From an uncultured Amylibacter sp. (GTDB taxonomy: Bacteria > Pseudomonadota > Alphaproteobacteria > Rhodobacterales > Rhodobacteraceae), in NCBI GenBank assembly GCA_938001995.1, contig CALLAV010000002.1, positions 1 to 9,387 of the forward strand: a stretch of DNA of 9,387 nucleotides, in the 5' to 3' direction. Made by a program: the position numbers and the translations under genes. This document shows, one piece after another, positions 1 through 5,377 of the stretch. The notes below the pieces were generated by a model. It was not told the DNA's origin. It was given only the letters and a program-made list of their open reading frames with translations, and did no database searches. Position 1 is the first letter of the stretch; each line of letters starts with the position of its first letter.

Positions 1-597
1 ACTGTCCGCCTTAAGGTGGACATTATGTTTGTCCGAAAGCCAATCACGCACAGAGCCGAGCGGGTTTGGCCCAAGGATCCCTGCGCTTGCCGCGTACCCT
101 TCGGCGACACGGTCGATGCTGTCGATGTAATTGTCGCAGTAATGGAAAAAGTCGCGCACCTCTTCCCAAGGTGACGGGGAAATGGCGCTGTCTTCGCGCC
201 CCAACGCTTCGTCGAGGGAGGCGAGGCGCTCTTGACCTTGGCGATAGGCGCGGTGGAGTTCGAGGAATGCACGCGCAAGGGCAGGGGCATTGCTGGCGGT
301 CAATTGCATGTCAGCAATGGGCGTTTGTGCGTCTGAAAATACGGGATCGGCCAAAGCCTCTCGCATGTCTGCGACGATACGTTCGGATTCTCCCACCGAC
401 AGTTGTGTGACGTCAAAACCGAACTCTTGTGCCAGCGCCAGAACCACAGTCGTACTGACGGGGCGGTGGTTGTTTTCCATTTGGTTGAGATATGGCAAGG
501 ACACGCCGAGTTTGGCCGCAAAGTCCTTTTGCGTCAGATCGTGTTTCAGGCGGGTTTCACGCAAGGTGACGCCCGCATAGAGTTTTTGGGCGCGCAT
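1..597 (-). CDS. pccR: PccR-like short-chain fatty acyl-CoA regulator (ScfR family), C-terminus off the window
   Basis: This is a cytoplasmic XRE-family transcription factor, open from the start codon to the left window edge (199 codons visible). An N-terminal helix-turn-helix spans about residues 12-65, with the core LTQKDFAAKLGVSLPYLNQ and then MENNHRPVSTTVV, which is characteristic of the ScfR/PccR/RamB group. The next 110 residues are helical, and an IrrE-like plus DUF2083 C-terminal half would be expected beyond the edge. In Rhodobacter sphaeroides, PccR of this family controls propionyl-CoA carboxylase genes; that role is inferred here from pccB nearby. I chose the ATG at 597 because a GGGGA stretch sits about 6 nt upstream and the protein then begins MRAQKLYAGVTLRETR, like its relatives. 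An in-frame ATG at 609 would add four residues but lacks a clear Shine-Dalgarno sequence. Tandem TTTGCAAA-like boxes directly upstream suggest autoregulation. Confidence 0.88.
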   Translation of the reverse strand, partial: MRAQKLYAGVTLRETRLKHDLTQKDFAAKLGVSLPYLNQMENNHRPVSTTVVLALAQEFGFDVTQLSVGESERIVADMREALADPVFSDAQTPIADMQLTASNAPALARAFLELHRAYRQGQERLASLDEALGREDSAISPSPWEEVRDFFHYCDNYIDSIDRVAEGYAASAGILGPNPLGSVRDWLSDKHNVHLKADS

Positions 598-611
598 TTT
601 GATCCCCATTC

Positions 612-658
612 TTTGCGATTTTGCGACAGTACTAGGCGCAGTTTGCAAAGTTTGCAAT
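612..658 (-). promoter_or_regulatory. Putative PccR boxes and promoter of the regulator gene
   Basis: Two tandem pairs of an 8-bp TTTGCAAA-like element lie upstream of the regulator start. The pair TTTGCAAA-G-TTTGCAAT is at 642-658 and the weaker pair TTTGCGAT-TTTGCGAC is at 612-627, with the pair starts 30 bp apart. Read on the minus strand, TTGCAA in the distal box could act as a -35, followed after 17 nt by TAGTAC as a poor -10 (3 of 6 matches). The boxes would then overlap the promoter, as expected for autorepression. The element resembles published PccR and RamB sites. The distal pair overlaps the stop codon of the transporter gene. Confidence 0.6.
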
Positions 659-1896
659 TAGCTTGGCAGCGGATGATCCCCATCGCCGCGCATCTGATAT
701 TCAACGCGGATGGTGTATAGCGCGGCAAAAAGGCCCAAAACCGCAGAGACGAGCATGAAGAGTATGAGGGGCGTGACGCCTGCCTCTTTGCTCAGGAACA
801 AGACAACGAGCGCGGACATTGCACCGCCCCCCGAGGTCATCATAGACCCGCCAAGGCCCGCAGCTGTGCCGGCAAGGCGCGGGTCAATCGACATCATGCC
901 TGCACTGGCGGACGGGATGACCATACCGTTGCCAATGCCGATAAAAGCGGTGCAGCCAAAAAAGGCAATCGGGTGGTCAAAGCCCATCAGAACCAGCGCG
1001 AGGGCTAGGAGCATTCCTGCAATTGTTAGGGCAGTGCCGCTCAGCAGCATACGGTATGTGCCCATGCGAACAGCATAGCGACCCGATATCAGGGAGCCGC
1101 AGAAATAGCCCAATGGGCCAAAAATAAAGTATAGGCCAAGTGTGGAGGGGGAGAGACCGTAAACTTCGGTCCCAACAAAAGGCGCGCCCCCAAGAAGCGA
1201 GAAGAAGACGCCTGAGGCGAACATATTGGACAGCGCGTAGCCCCAAAATCGACGCGATGTGAGCAGTTGGGGGTAAAGCTTGATTTGCTCTCCCATGCTG
1301 GAAGACGGATTGAGGTTGGTTTCGCCCATGTCGCGCCAAACCAGAAACAGCACGAGTGTTCCAAGAATTGCCAGTGCCCAGAATGGGGCGGGCCAATCGA
1401 ACGCTTCTTGCAAGAACCCACCGATGGTGGGGCCGGTCATGGGGGCGATAGACATGCCCATTGCGATGTAGCCCATGAGGCTGGCCGCGTCCTTTTCGCC
1501 TGCAATGTCACGGGCCGCGGCGCGCGATAGAACGAAGCTGGCGACCACGACGGCTTGTATGGTGCGGGCCGTGATCAATGTGGCGGTGTTGGGCGCATTT
1601 GCGCAGACGACAGAGGCCAGAACAAAGATGCCAAACGCCCAAAGCGCGATAGGGCGGCGGCCAAACCGATCTGACAAAGGGCCAATGATCAGCTGCAAAA
1701 TACCGTTCATGAACAGAAAGCCCGACAATAAGAACTGCACCGCAGAGGGGGACGCCCCAAAATACGCTTGGATCGCAGGCATCGACGGAAGGAAGATGTT
1801 CATCGACAGCGCACCCATAGACGCCAAGATCACCAATGTGGCCATGGTAGGGGGTGTGGTAGGGTCTAGAAATTTGGCTTTGGGTAATGCGCTCAT
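658..1896 (-). CDS. MFS transporter, Bcr/CflA drug-resistance type
   Basis: This encodes a 412-residue inner-membrane transporter, a normal length for a 12-helix MFS protein. The MFS motif A is present as GPLSDRFGRRP at residues 72-82 between helices 2 and 3. A motif-C-like segment rich in Gly and Pro (GMSIAPMTGPTIGG, residues 147-160) marks helix 5 and points to a drug:H+ antiporter of the Bcr/CflA group. The family exports drugs, dipeptides or small metabolites by proton exchange; the substrate here is unknown. It is divergent from pccB and lies between pccB and the regulator, on the same strand as the regulator. No strong Shine-Dalgarno sequence precedes the ATG at 1896, so the start is likely but not certain; an internal Met18 is the alternative. 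Because its promoter must lie in the region with the TTTGCAAA-like boxes, it could share pcc control, which is inference. Confidence 0.87.
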   Translation of the reverse strand: MSALPKAKFLDPTTPPTMATLVILASMGALSMNIFLPSMPAIQAYFGASPSAVQFLLSGFLFMNGILQLIIGPLSDRFGRRPIALWAFGIFVLASVVCANAPNTATLITARTIQAVVVASFVLSRAAARDIAGEKDAASLMGYIAMGMSIAPMTGPTIGGFLQEAFDWPAPFWALAILGTLVLFLVWRDMGETNLNPSSSMGEQIKLYPQLLTSRRFWGYALSNMFASGVFFSLLGGAPFVGTEVYGLSPSTLGLYFIFGPLGYFCGSLISGRYAVRMGTYRMLLSGTALTIAGMLLALALVLMGFDHPIAFFGCTAFIGIGNGMVIPSASAGMMSIDPRLAGTAAGLGGSMMTSGGGAMSALVVLFLSKEAGVTPLILFMLVSAVLGLFAALYTIRVEYQMRGDGDHPLPS

Positions 1897-1947
1897 TTAT
1901 GCTTGGTTATGCCTGTTGTAGAAGGGTGTCTATGGCGAAGTGATTTT

Positions 1948-1959
1948 ACGTCGCGACGT
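1948..1959. promoter_or_regulatory. 12-bp perfect palindrome, possible operator
   Basis: ACGTCGCGACGT is a perfect inverted repeat. It lies 52 bp upstream of the transporter start and 21 bp before the first TTTGCAAA-like box of pccB. Its position suits an operator for the transporter promoter, but no protein can be assigned and chance is possible. Confidence 0.3.
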
Positions 1960-1980
1960 TCGGTTTACAGGGGGAGTGCA

Positions 1981-2036
1981 TTTGCAGATTTGCAATTTGT
2001 AATCCTGCGTAGAAAACATATTTGCAAATATGCTAT
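1981..2036 (+). promoter_or_regulatory. Putative PccR boxes upstream of pccB
   Basis: TTTGCAGA-TTTGCAAT (1981-1996) is a direct pair of 8-bp elements with no gap. A perfect TTTGCAAA at 2021-2028 is followed in 8-bp register by the degenerate TATGCTAT. Pair starts are 40 bp apart, near four helical turns. The same element precedes the regulator gene. No convincing sigma-70 promoter is visible around the boxes, which would fit activator dependence. TATGCT at 2029-2034 is the best -10 candidate but has no good -35. Confidence 0.6.
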
Positions 2037-2090
2037 TCACATCTTTCGCAGTTGCAGCATTTCGCTTAAGTTCGTGCGAATTATGACACT

Positions 2091-2098
2091 CGGGAGGA
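2091..2098 (+). promoter_or_regulatory. Ribosome binding site fixing the GTG start of pccB
   Basis: GGGAGGAA lies 6 nt upstream of GTG at 2105, a strong Shine-Dalgarno sequence. Translation from this GTG gives the usual PccB N-terminus ([12 protein letters not shown]). Confidence 0.8.
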
Positions 2099-2104
2099 AC
2101 CGCC

Positions 2105-3637
2105 GTGAACACGATCCTGCAACAACTTGAAGACCGCCGTGTAGAGGCCCGCTTGGGCGGAGGCCAAAAACGCATCGACAGCCAGCACTCTAAAGGCAAG
2201 CTGACGGCCCGTGAACGGGTGGAGGTTTTGCTGGATGAGGACTCATTCGAGGAGTTCGACATGTTCAAAGCGCACCGCTGCACCGAGTTTGGCATGCAAG
2301 AAACCACCCACGCTGGGGACGGCGTCATCACGGGTTGGGGGACGATCAACGGACGTCTGGTTTATGTGTTTTCACAAGATTTCACTGTGTTCGGTGGGTC
2401 CTTGTCTGAAACCCATGCGGAAAAGATTTGCAAAATCCAAGAAATGGCCATGCGCAACGGCGCACCGATCATTGGAATTAACGATTCAGGAGGCGCGCGT
2501 ATTCAAGAAGGCGTTGCATCCTTAGCAGGGTATGCAGATGTGTTTCAGAACAACATTCTCGCCTCTGGCGTTGTGCCGCAGATTTCTGTGATCATGGGGC
2601 CATGCGCAGGTGGCGCGGTGTATTCCCCTGCAATGACCGACTTTATCTTTATGGTCAAAGACTCCTCTTACATGTTTGTCACGGGCCCTGATGTGGTGAA
2701 AACCGTCACCAACGAAGTGGTTACGGCTGAGGAACTCGGTGGTGCATCGACGCACACGAAAAAGTCGTCCGTGGCAGATGCTGCGTTTGAGGATGATATG
2801 GAAGCGCTGATGGAAGTGCGCCGTCTGATCGACTTCTTGCCGCTCAACAACCGCGAAAAACCACCTGTGCGTCCCTTCTTTGACGATGTGGAGCGGGCAG
2901 AAGCCTCGCTTGATACACTGATCCCTGACAATCCGAACAAACCTTACGATATGAAAGAGCTGATCACGAAGGTCGCGGATGAAGGTGATTTCTATGAAAT
3001 TCAGGAAGAGTTCGCCAAGAACATTCTAACAGGCTTTATTCGTATGGAAGGCCAGACTGTGGGCGTGGTTGCGAACCAGCCGATGGTTCTAGCGGGCTGT
3101 CTTGATATCGACAGCGCACGCAAAGCCGCGCGATTTGTGCGGTTCTGTGATGCCTTCGAAATCCCGATCCTGACGCTTGTGGACGTGCCGGGCTTCTTGC
3201 CAGGGACCAAGCAGGAATATGACGGTGTGATCAAACACGGTGCAAAACTGCTCTACGCTTACGGCGAAGCAACGGTTCCAAAGGTCACTGTTATTACCCG
3301 CAAAGCCTATGGCGGCGCGTATGTTGTGATGGCATCCAAGCATCTGCGCAATGATTTCAACTATGCCTGGCCCACAGCCGAGATCGCCGTGATGGGTGCA
3401 AAGGGCGCGACAGAAATCCTGTATCGGTCTGAACTGGGGGATGAAGAAAAAATCGCCGCACGTGTGTCAGAATACGAAGAGCGCTTTCAAAACCCGTTTG
3501 TCGCCGCGGAAAAAGGCTTCATCGACGAGGTCATCATGCCCCACAACACCCGTAAACGGGTGGCACGGGCCTTTGCGTCTTTGCGGGGTAAGAAGTTGCA
3601 GAACCCTTGGAAGAAGCACGACAACATTCCGTTGTAA
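2105..3637 (+). CDS. pccB: Propionyl-CoA carboxylase beta subunit (carboxyltransferase)
   Basis: PccB moves the carboxyl group from carboxybiotin on PccA to propionyl-CoA, giving methylmalonyl-CoA; the enzyme is a cytoplasmic alpha6beta6 complex. The 510 residues match the family length and collinear layout. The N-terminal carboxyltransferase half carries [18 protein letters not shown] (126-143) and the oxyanion-hole segment [17 protein letters not shown] (164-180). The C-terminal half carries [10 protein letters not shown] (359-368), TRKAYGGAY (398-406) and the end [11 protein letters not shown]. One odd point: the residue after GGAY is Val407 (GTT, 3323-3325), where propionyl-CoA carboxylases have Asp (Asp422 of Streptomyces coelicolor PccB), a position known to influence acyl-CoA preference. 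Everything else looks intact. The start is a GTG with a strong ribosome binding site. A small exported protein gene follows after 20 nt. Control by the PccR-like regulator is inferred from the upstream boxes. Confidence 0.97.
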   Translation: MNTILQQLEDRRVEARLGGGQKRIDSQHSKGKLTARERVEVLLDEDSFEEFDMFKAHRCTEFGMQETTHAGDGVITGWGTINGRLVYVFSQDFTVFGGSLSETHAEKICKIQEMAMRNGAPIIGINDSGGARIQEGVASLAGYADVFQNNILASGVVPQISVIMGPCAGGAVYSPAMTDFIFMVKDSSYMFVTGPDVVKTVTNEVVTAEELGGASTHTKKSSVADAAFEDDMEALMEVRRLIDFLPLNNREKPPVRPFFDDVERAEASLDTLIPDNPNKPYDMKELITKVADEGDFYEIQEEFAKNILTGFIRMEGQTVGVVANQPMVLAGCLDIDSARKAARFVRFCDAFEIPILTLVDVPGFLPGTKQEYDGVIKHGAKLLYAYGEATVPKVTVITRKAYGGAYVVMASKHLRNDFNYAWPTAEIAVMGAKGATEILYRSELGDEEKIAARVSEYEERFQNPFVAAEKGFIDEVIMPHNTRKRVARAFASLRGKKLQNPWKKHDNIPL

Positions 3638-3657
3638 GGGGAACACTGGATTATCCC

Positions 3658-4059
3658 ATGACGGCTTTCGTCCATCATATGCTTAGGATTGTCGCGGTGG
3701 CCTGCCTACCGCTGTCTGCCCATGCCTATGACCTGACGGTTCCGTCTGGCCAGATCGTCACGCTGGATGAGCAGCTTGTCGTGCCCCCTGACAATAAGAT
3801 CCTGTATCTCGGCTTTTCAGCGCCGTCGATTGGTGGGGATTATGCGGTGAGTTTTGATCGCGCGGCAGAGGATATGGACCTTTTGTGCGAAAAGGTCGGC
3901 ATCCCTGAAGCGGGCAAATTGATCGGGCAGGGGGAGCGTATCGACGAGGTGGTCATTCGCCTCATGGAGCGCCTGATCCCATACGGTGAAGTGGACCCAG
4001 ACGTGGCGCAATATTTGAATGCTTACGATATCAGTGGGGGAACTTGCCTGTGGATGTAG
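3658..4059 (+). CDS. Small exported protein, DUF6497-like
   Basis: This encodes a predicted 133-residue protein. Residues 1-23 form a signal peptide with a hydrophobic core (LRIVAVACLPLSAHA) ending in an AHA cleavage site before Tyr24, so the mature protein should be periplasmic. The mature part opens with YDLTVPSGQIVTLDE and contains two cysteines, one in DLLCEKVG and one in the C-terminal GGTCLWM, which could form a disulfide. I believe this is the DUF6497 family of Rhodobacterales, from its overall look rather than a search; function is unknown. It begins 20 nt after pccB and is probably cotranscribed. Only a weak TGGA precedes ATG 3658. ATG 3679 is in frame and would still leave a short signal peptide. 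A longer in-frame start at 3607 lies inside pccB and would mask the signal peptide, so I rejected it. Confidence 0.75.
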   Translation: MTAFVHHMLRIVAVACLPLSAHAYDLTVPSGQIVTLDEQLVVPPDNKILYLGFSAPSIGGDYAVSFDRAAEDMDLLCEKVGIPEAGKLIGQGERIDEVVIRLMERLIPYGEVDPDVAQYLNAYDISGGTCLWM

Positions 4060-4142
4060 TATCAAAAACCACACAAATGCCTGCGATTTCCATGGAAATA
4101 GAGGCTCTTACACCACAATCTTCACAAAATATGGTGGATTTT

Positions 4143-4184
4143 CGCCCGATTGAACATATGCGGTATCGGAGGGCGCGTTTTTTT
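4143..4184 (+). terminator. Probable rho-independent terminator after pccB and the DUF6497-like gene
   Basis: CGCCCGAT (4143-4150) pairs with ATCGG and GGCG in 4165-4175, giving an 8-bp stem interrupted by a 3-nt bulge. The stem is followed within 2 nt by seven T residues (4178-4184). It lies 84 nt after the stop at 4059 and before the lipoprotein gene, so it would separate the two transcripts. Confidence 0.45.
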
Positions 4185-4202
4185 GCTACGAATCGCACAA
4201 GT

Positions 4203-4236
4203 CGTGATCACGCGGCTGCGGTCGCTCTGCGTGATC
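4203..4236. repeat. Inverted/direct repeat CGTGATC upstream of the small lipoprotein gene
   Basis: CGTGATCACG (4203-4212) is a 10-bp palindrome. GATCACGC (4206-4213) also pairs with GCGTGATC (4229-4236) around a 15-nt loop, and CGTGATC is repeated directly 27 bp apart. It could be an operator or a hairpin. It ends 37 bp before the lipoprotein start, where a promoter would be expected; TATATT at 4249-4254 is a possible -10. Confidence 0.35.
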
Positions 4237-4273
4237 GTTTCAGTTTAATATATTACTGTCACAGGAGGACATC

Positions 4274-4396
4274 ATGTCCAACAAACTCAAAGTTGCCTTG
4301 GTACTCGTTGCCGTTGCAGTTTCTGCATGTGCACAACAAGAAGAGCCAGCAGTGGTTCTTACAGTTGAGCCAGAGCCAACAAGCTCCAAGTACTAA
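4274..4396 (+). CDS. Tiny lipoprotein (40 residues)
   Basis: This short gene has a strong Shine-Dalgarno sequence (AGGAGG, 4263-4268) 5 nt before its ATG. Residues 1-18 form a lipoprotein signal: MSNKLK, then a hydrophobic run (VALVLVAVAV), then the lipobox VSAC with Cys19. After lipidation the mature peptide would be only 22 residues, CAQQEEPAVV followed by a Pro/Glu-rich tail ending in SSKY. Its role is unknown; such minute lipoproteins in Rhodobacterales are generally hypothetical. Asn, Gln or Ala after the Cys favours outer-membrane sorting in general, and here the +2 residue is Ala, so outer membrane is the inference. It sits alone between two terminator-like hairpins, suggesting its own transcript. 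The signal peptide, lipobox and ribosome binding site together make it a convincing gene despite its length. Confidence 0.8.
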   Translation: MSNKLKVALVLVAVAVSACAQQEEPAVVLTVEPEPTSSKY

Positions 4397-4408
4397 TACC
4401 TATTTTGC

Positions 4409-4432
4409 TGGGCGAGGCTTCGACCTCGCCCA
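4409..4432 (+). terminator. Hairpin terminator after the tiny lipoprotein gene
   Basis: TGGGCGAGG (4409-4417) and CCTCGCCCA (4424-4432) form a perfect 9-bp GC-rich stem with a six-base loop, CTTCGA. It begins 12 nt after the stop codon. There is no proper T-run after it (CGCAATCCTTCC), so termination may be weak, or the hairpin may mainly protect the mRNA 3' end. Confidence 0.6.
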
Positions 4433-4468
4433 CGCAATCCTTCCGCAATCAGATCGGCGGAGGGCATC

Positions 4469-4834
4469 ATGCTAAAGCATCGCGGATTTCCAAGCCGCCT
4501 TCCAGGATCTGAGTTTCAATTTACAATTCGACGGCCCAACAAAAAGGGTGCTACGCCTTTGAAGGCGCGCGAACGCTATGCAGATCGCCGTTTTGCGGAT
4601 CGCCGTGCGGATGAGCATTTCATGTGGTGTCTTTGGACCCAGTTTGGTGAAGACCCGTTTGAGCGGGGCAATCTGGATGCGGGGCGGCTGAATTGGTTGC
4701 TGGGCCGCGAGGTGGTTGAGGCCGAAAAGCCGTTCGATCCGACGAGCTATGAGGCCCTGTTAAAGGTCAATCTTCCCAAAGCAATGGCAAGTTTTCCCGA
4801 AGTATTCGAAGAAGATTACGAGGGATCGGCATGA
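4469..4834 (+). CDS. Conserved-looking hypothetical protein, 121 residues
   Basis: I do not recognise a family. The ATG has a good ribosome binding site (GGAGGG, 4459-4464, 4 nt away). The protein has no signal peptide or membrane segment, so it should be cytoplasmic. Its N-terminal 50 residues are basic (RRPNKKG, then the internal repeat YADRRFADRRADEHF at about residues 37-51). The C-terminal half is acidic, with FGEDPFERGN (about 59-68), GRLNWLLGREVVEAEKPFDP and the final FEEDYEGSA. This charge split could suit nucleic-acid or protein binding but is no evidence for it. It lies between the two small lipoprotein genes, separated from the first by a hairpin and from the second by 151 bp. The clean start, length and protein-like composition argue that it is real. 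Confidence 0.7.
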   Translation: MLKHRGFPSRLPGSEFQFTIRRPNKKGATPLKARERYADRRFADRRADEHFMWCLWTQFGEDPFERGNLDAGRLNWLLGREVVEAEKPFDPTSYEALLKVNLPKAMASFPEVFEEDYEGSA

Positions 4835-4858
4835 ATATGCCTATTGAATCAATGATGT

Positions 4859-4915
4859 GGCGCAAATGTGCCGAAATCAAAGGCCTTTGGATCAAAGGGG
4901 TATGCGGGTCGAATC
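4859..4915 (+). repeat. Cluster of short inverted repeats upstream of the glycine-zipper lipoprotein gene
   Basis: CAAAGGCCTTTG (4878-4889) is a perfect 12-bp palindrome, and CAAAGG recurs at 4893-4898, so that CCTTTG-GAT-CAAAGG (4884-4898) is a second inverted repeat sharing an arm. GGCGCAAATGTGCC (4859-4872) and GCGG-N7-CCGC (about 4905-4919) are weak flanking hairpins. This fills most of the 151-bp gap. It may be an operator or leader structure, and no family is recognised. Confidence 0.3.
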
Positions 4916-4985
4916 CGCTGCGCTACGGTCTGCTTACAGGGTACCTATCGAGTGGACCCTTAGAGCAAAATAAAAGAGGCATAAA

Positions 4986-5204
4986 ATGCACAAAGCTACA
5001 GTTTTGGCGGCCATCGCCGCAGTATTCGGGTTATCCGCATGTAACAGCACGCTGGTGGATCAGCGCACAGTCAACCGCACAGCGGTCGGCGCGGGCGCAG
5101 GTGCAGTTGGCGCGCTCCTGTTGGACGGTAATCCGATCAAAGGCGCCGTTGTTGGTGGCGTTGTTGGTGCAGTTACCAGCAAAGACCAACTCGTTTGGGA
5201 GTAA
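4986..5204 (+). CDS. Glycine-zipper lipoprotein, 72 residues
   Basis: This is a small predicted lipoprotein. Residues 1-18 are a signal sequence (MHKATVLAAIAAVFG, then the lipobox LSAC), with Cys19 as the lipidated residue. After a short polar stretch (NSTLVDQRTVNRT) comes a Gly/Ala-rich glycine-zipper region, roughly residues 33-64, with GAGAGAVGALLLDGNP and then GAVVGGVVGAVTS. Gly-zipper segments of this sort are found in envelope lipoproteins of the 17-kDa antigen/SlyB type, where they insert into or associate with the outer membrane. The specific function here is unknown. GAGG (4976-4979) lies 6 nt before the ATG. The DNA contains a 12-bp tandem duplication (GTTGTTGGTGGC at 5148, then GTTGTTGGTGCA at 5160) encoding VVGG and VVGA. 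Hairpins follow the stop, so it is likely transcribed separately from pccA. Confidence 0.82.
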   Translation: MHKATVLAAIAAVFGLSACNSTLVDQRTVNRTAVGAGAGAVGALLLDGNPIKGAVVGGVVGAVTSKDQLVWE

Positions 5205-5212
5205 CCTCTCTT

Positions 5213-5229
5213 TCGGGTGTTTCACCCGA
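5213..5229 (+). terminator. Hairpin just after the glycine-zipper gene
   Basis: TCGGGTG and CACCCGA form a perfect 7-bp stem with a TTT loop, 8 nt after the stop codon. No T-run follows directly, so it is a stem-loop of uncertain terminator strength. A weaker AGAGT/ACTCT hairpin (5238-5253) follows and is itself followed by a T-rich stretch. Confidence 0.45.
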
Positions 5230-5272
5230 GACACCTTAGAGTCGTTTAACTCTTTCATTTCCCCTCTACTGA

Positions 5273-5305
5273 GCCCCCTGCGCGCAAGCGTATGGGGGTC
5301 CTTTT
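5273..5305 (+). terminator. Probable rho-independent terminator upstream of pccA
   Basis: CCCCC (5274-5278) pairs with GGGGG (5294-5298). The stem continues through T-A, a G-T wobble and CGC/GCG (5281-5283, 5288-5290) to a GCAA tetraloop of GNRA type, with one bulged T. TCCTTTT follows (5299-5305). This is the best terminator between the small genes and pccA, ending 72 nt before the pccA start. It could equally be a leader attenuator. Confidence 0.6.
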
Positions 5306-5377
5306 CGTGTCTGCACGTCAGTGAACACGAATGCCCCGCTCATTCTGAAAATTCCCGCTCTATCAAAGGTGTAGCCT

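Noticed and set aside
2427..2434. Perfect TTTGCAAA inside the pccB coding region
   Set aside because: It is a single box with no partner, formed by ordinary codons for Ile-Cys-Lys, and likely coincidence.
3607..3657. Longer start for the DUF6497-like protein inside pccB
   Set aside because: It would bury the signal peptide behind 17 extra residues and lies in the conserved PccB C-terminus.
4044..4475. 143-codon frame overlapping the end of the DUF6497-like gene
   Set aside because: It reads through the terminator, the strong ribosome binding site and the tiny lipoprotein gene in a different frame, and no ribosome binding site was noted for it.
4905..4919. tRNA T-arm-like GCGGGTCGAATCCGC
   Set aside because: The loop is not the canonical TTCGAAT and no acceptor, D or anticodon arms can be built around it.
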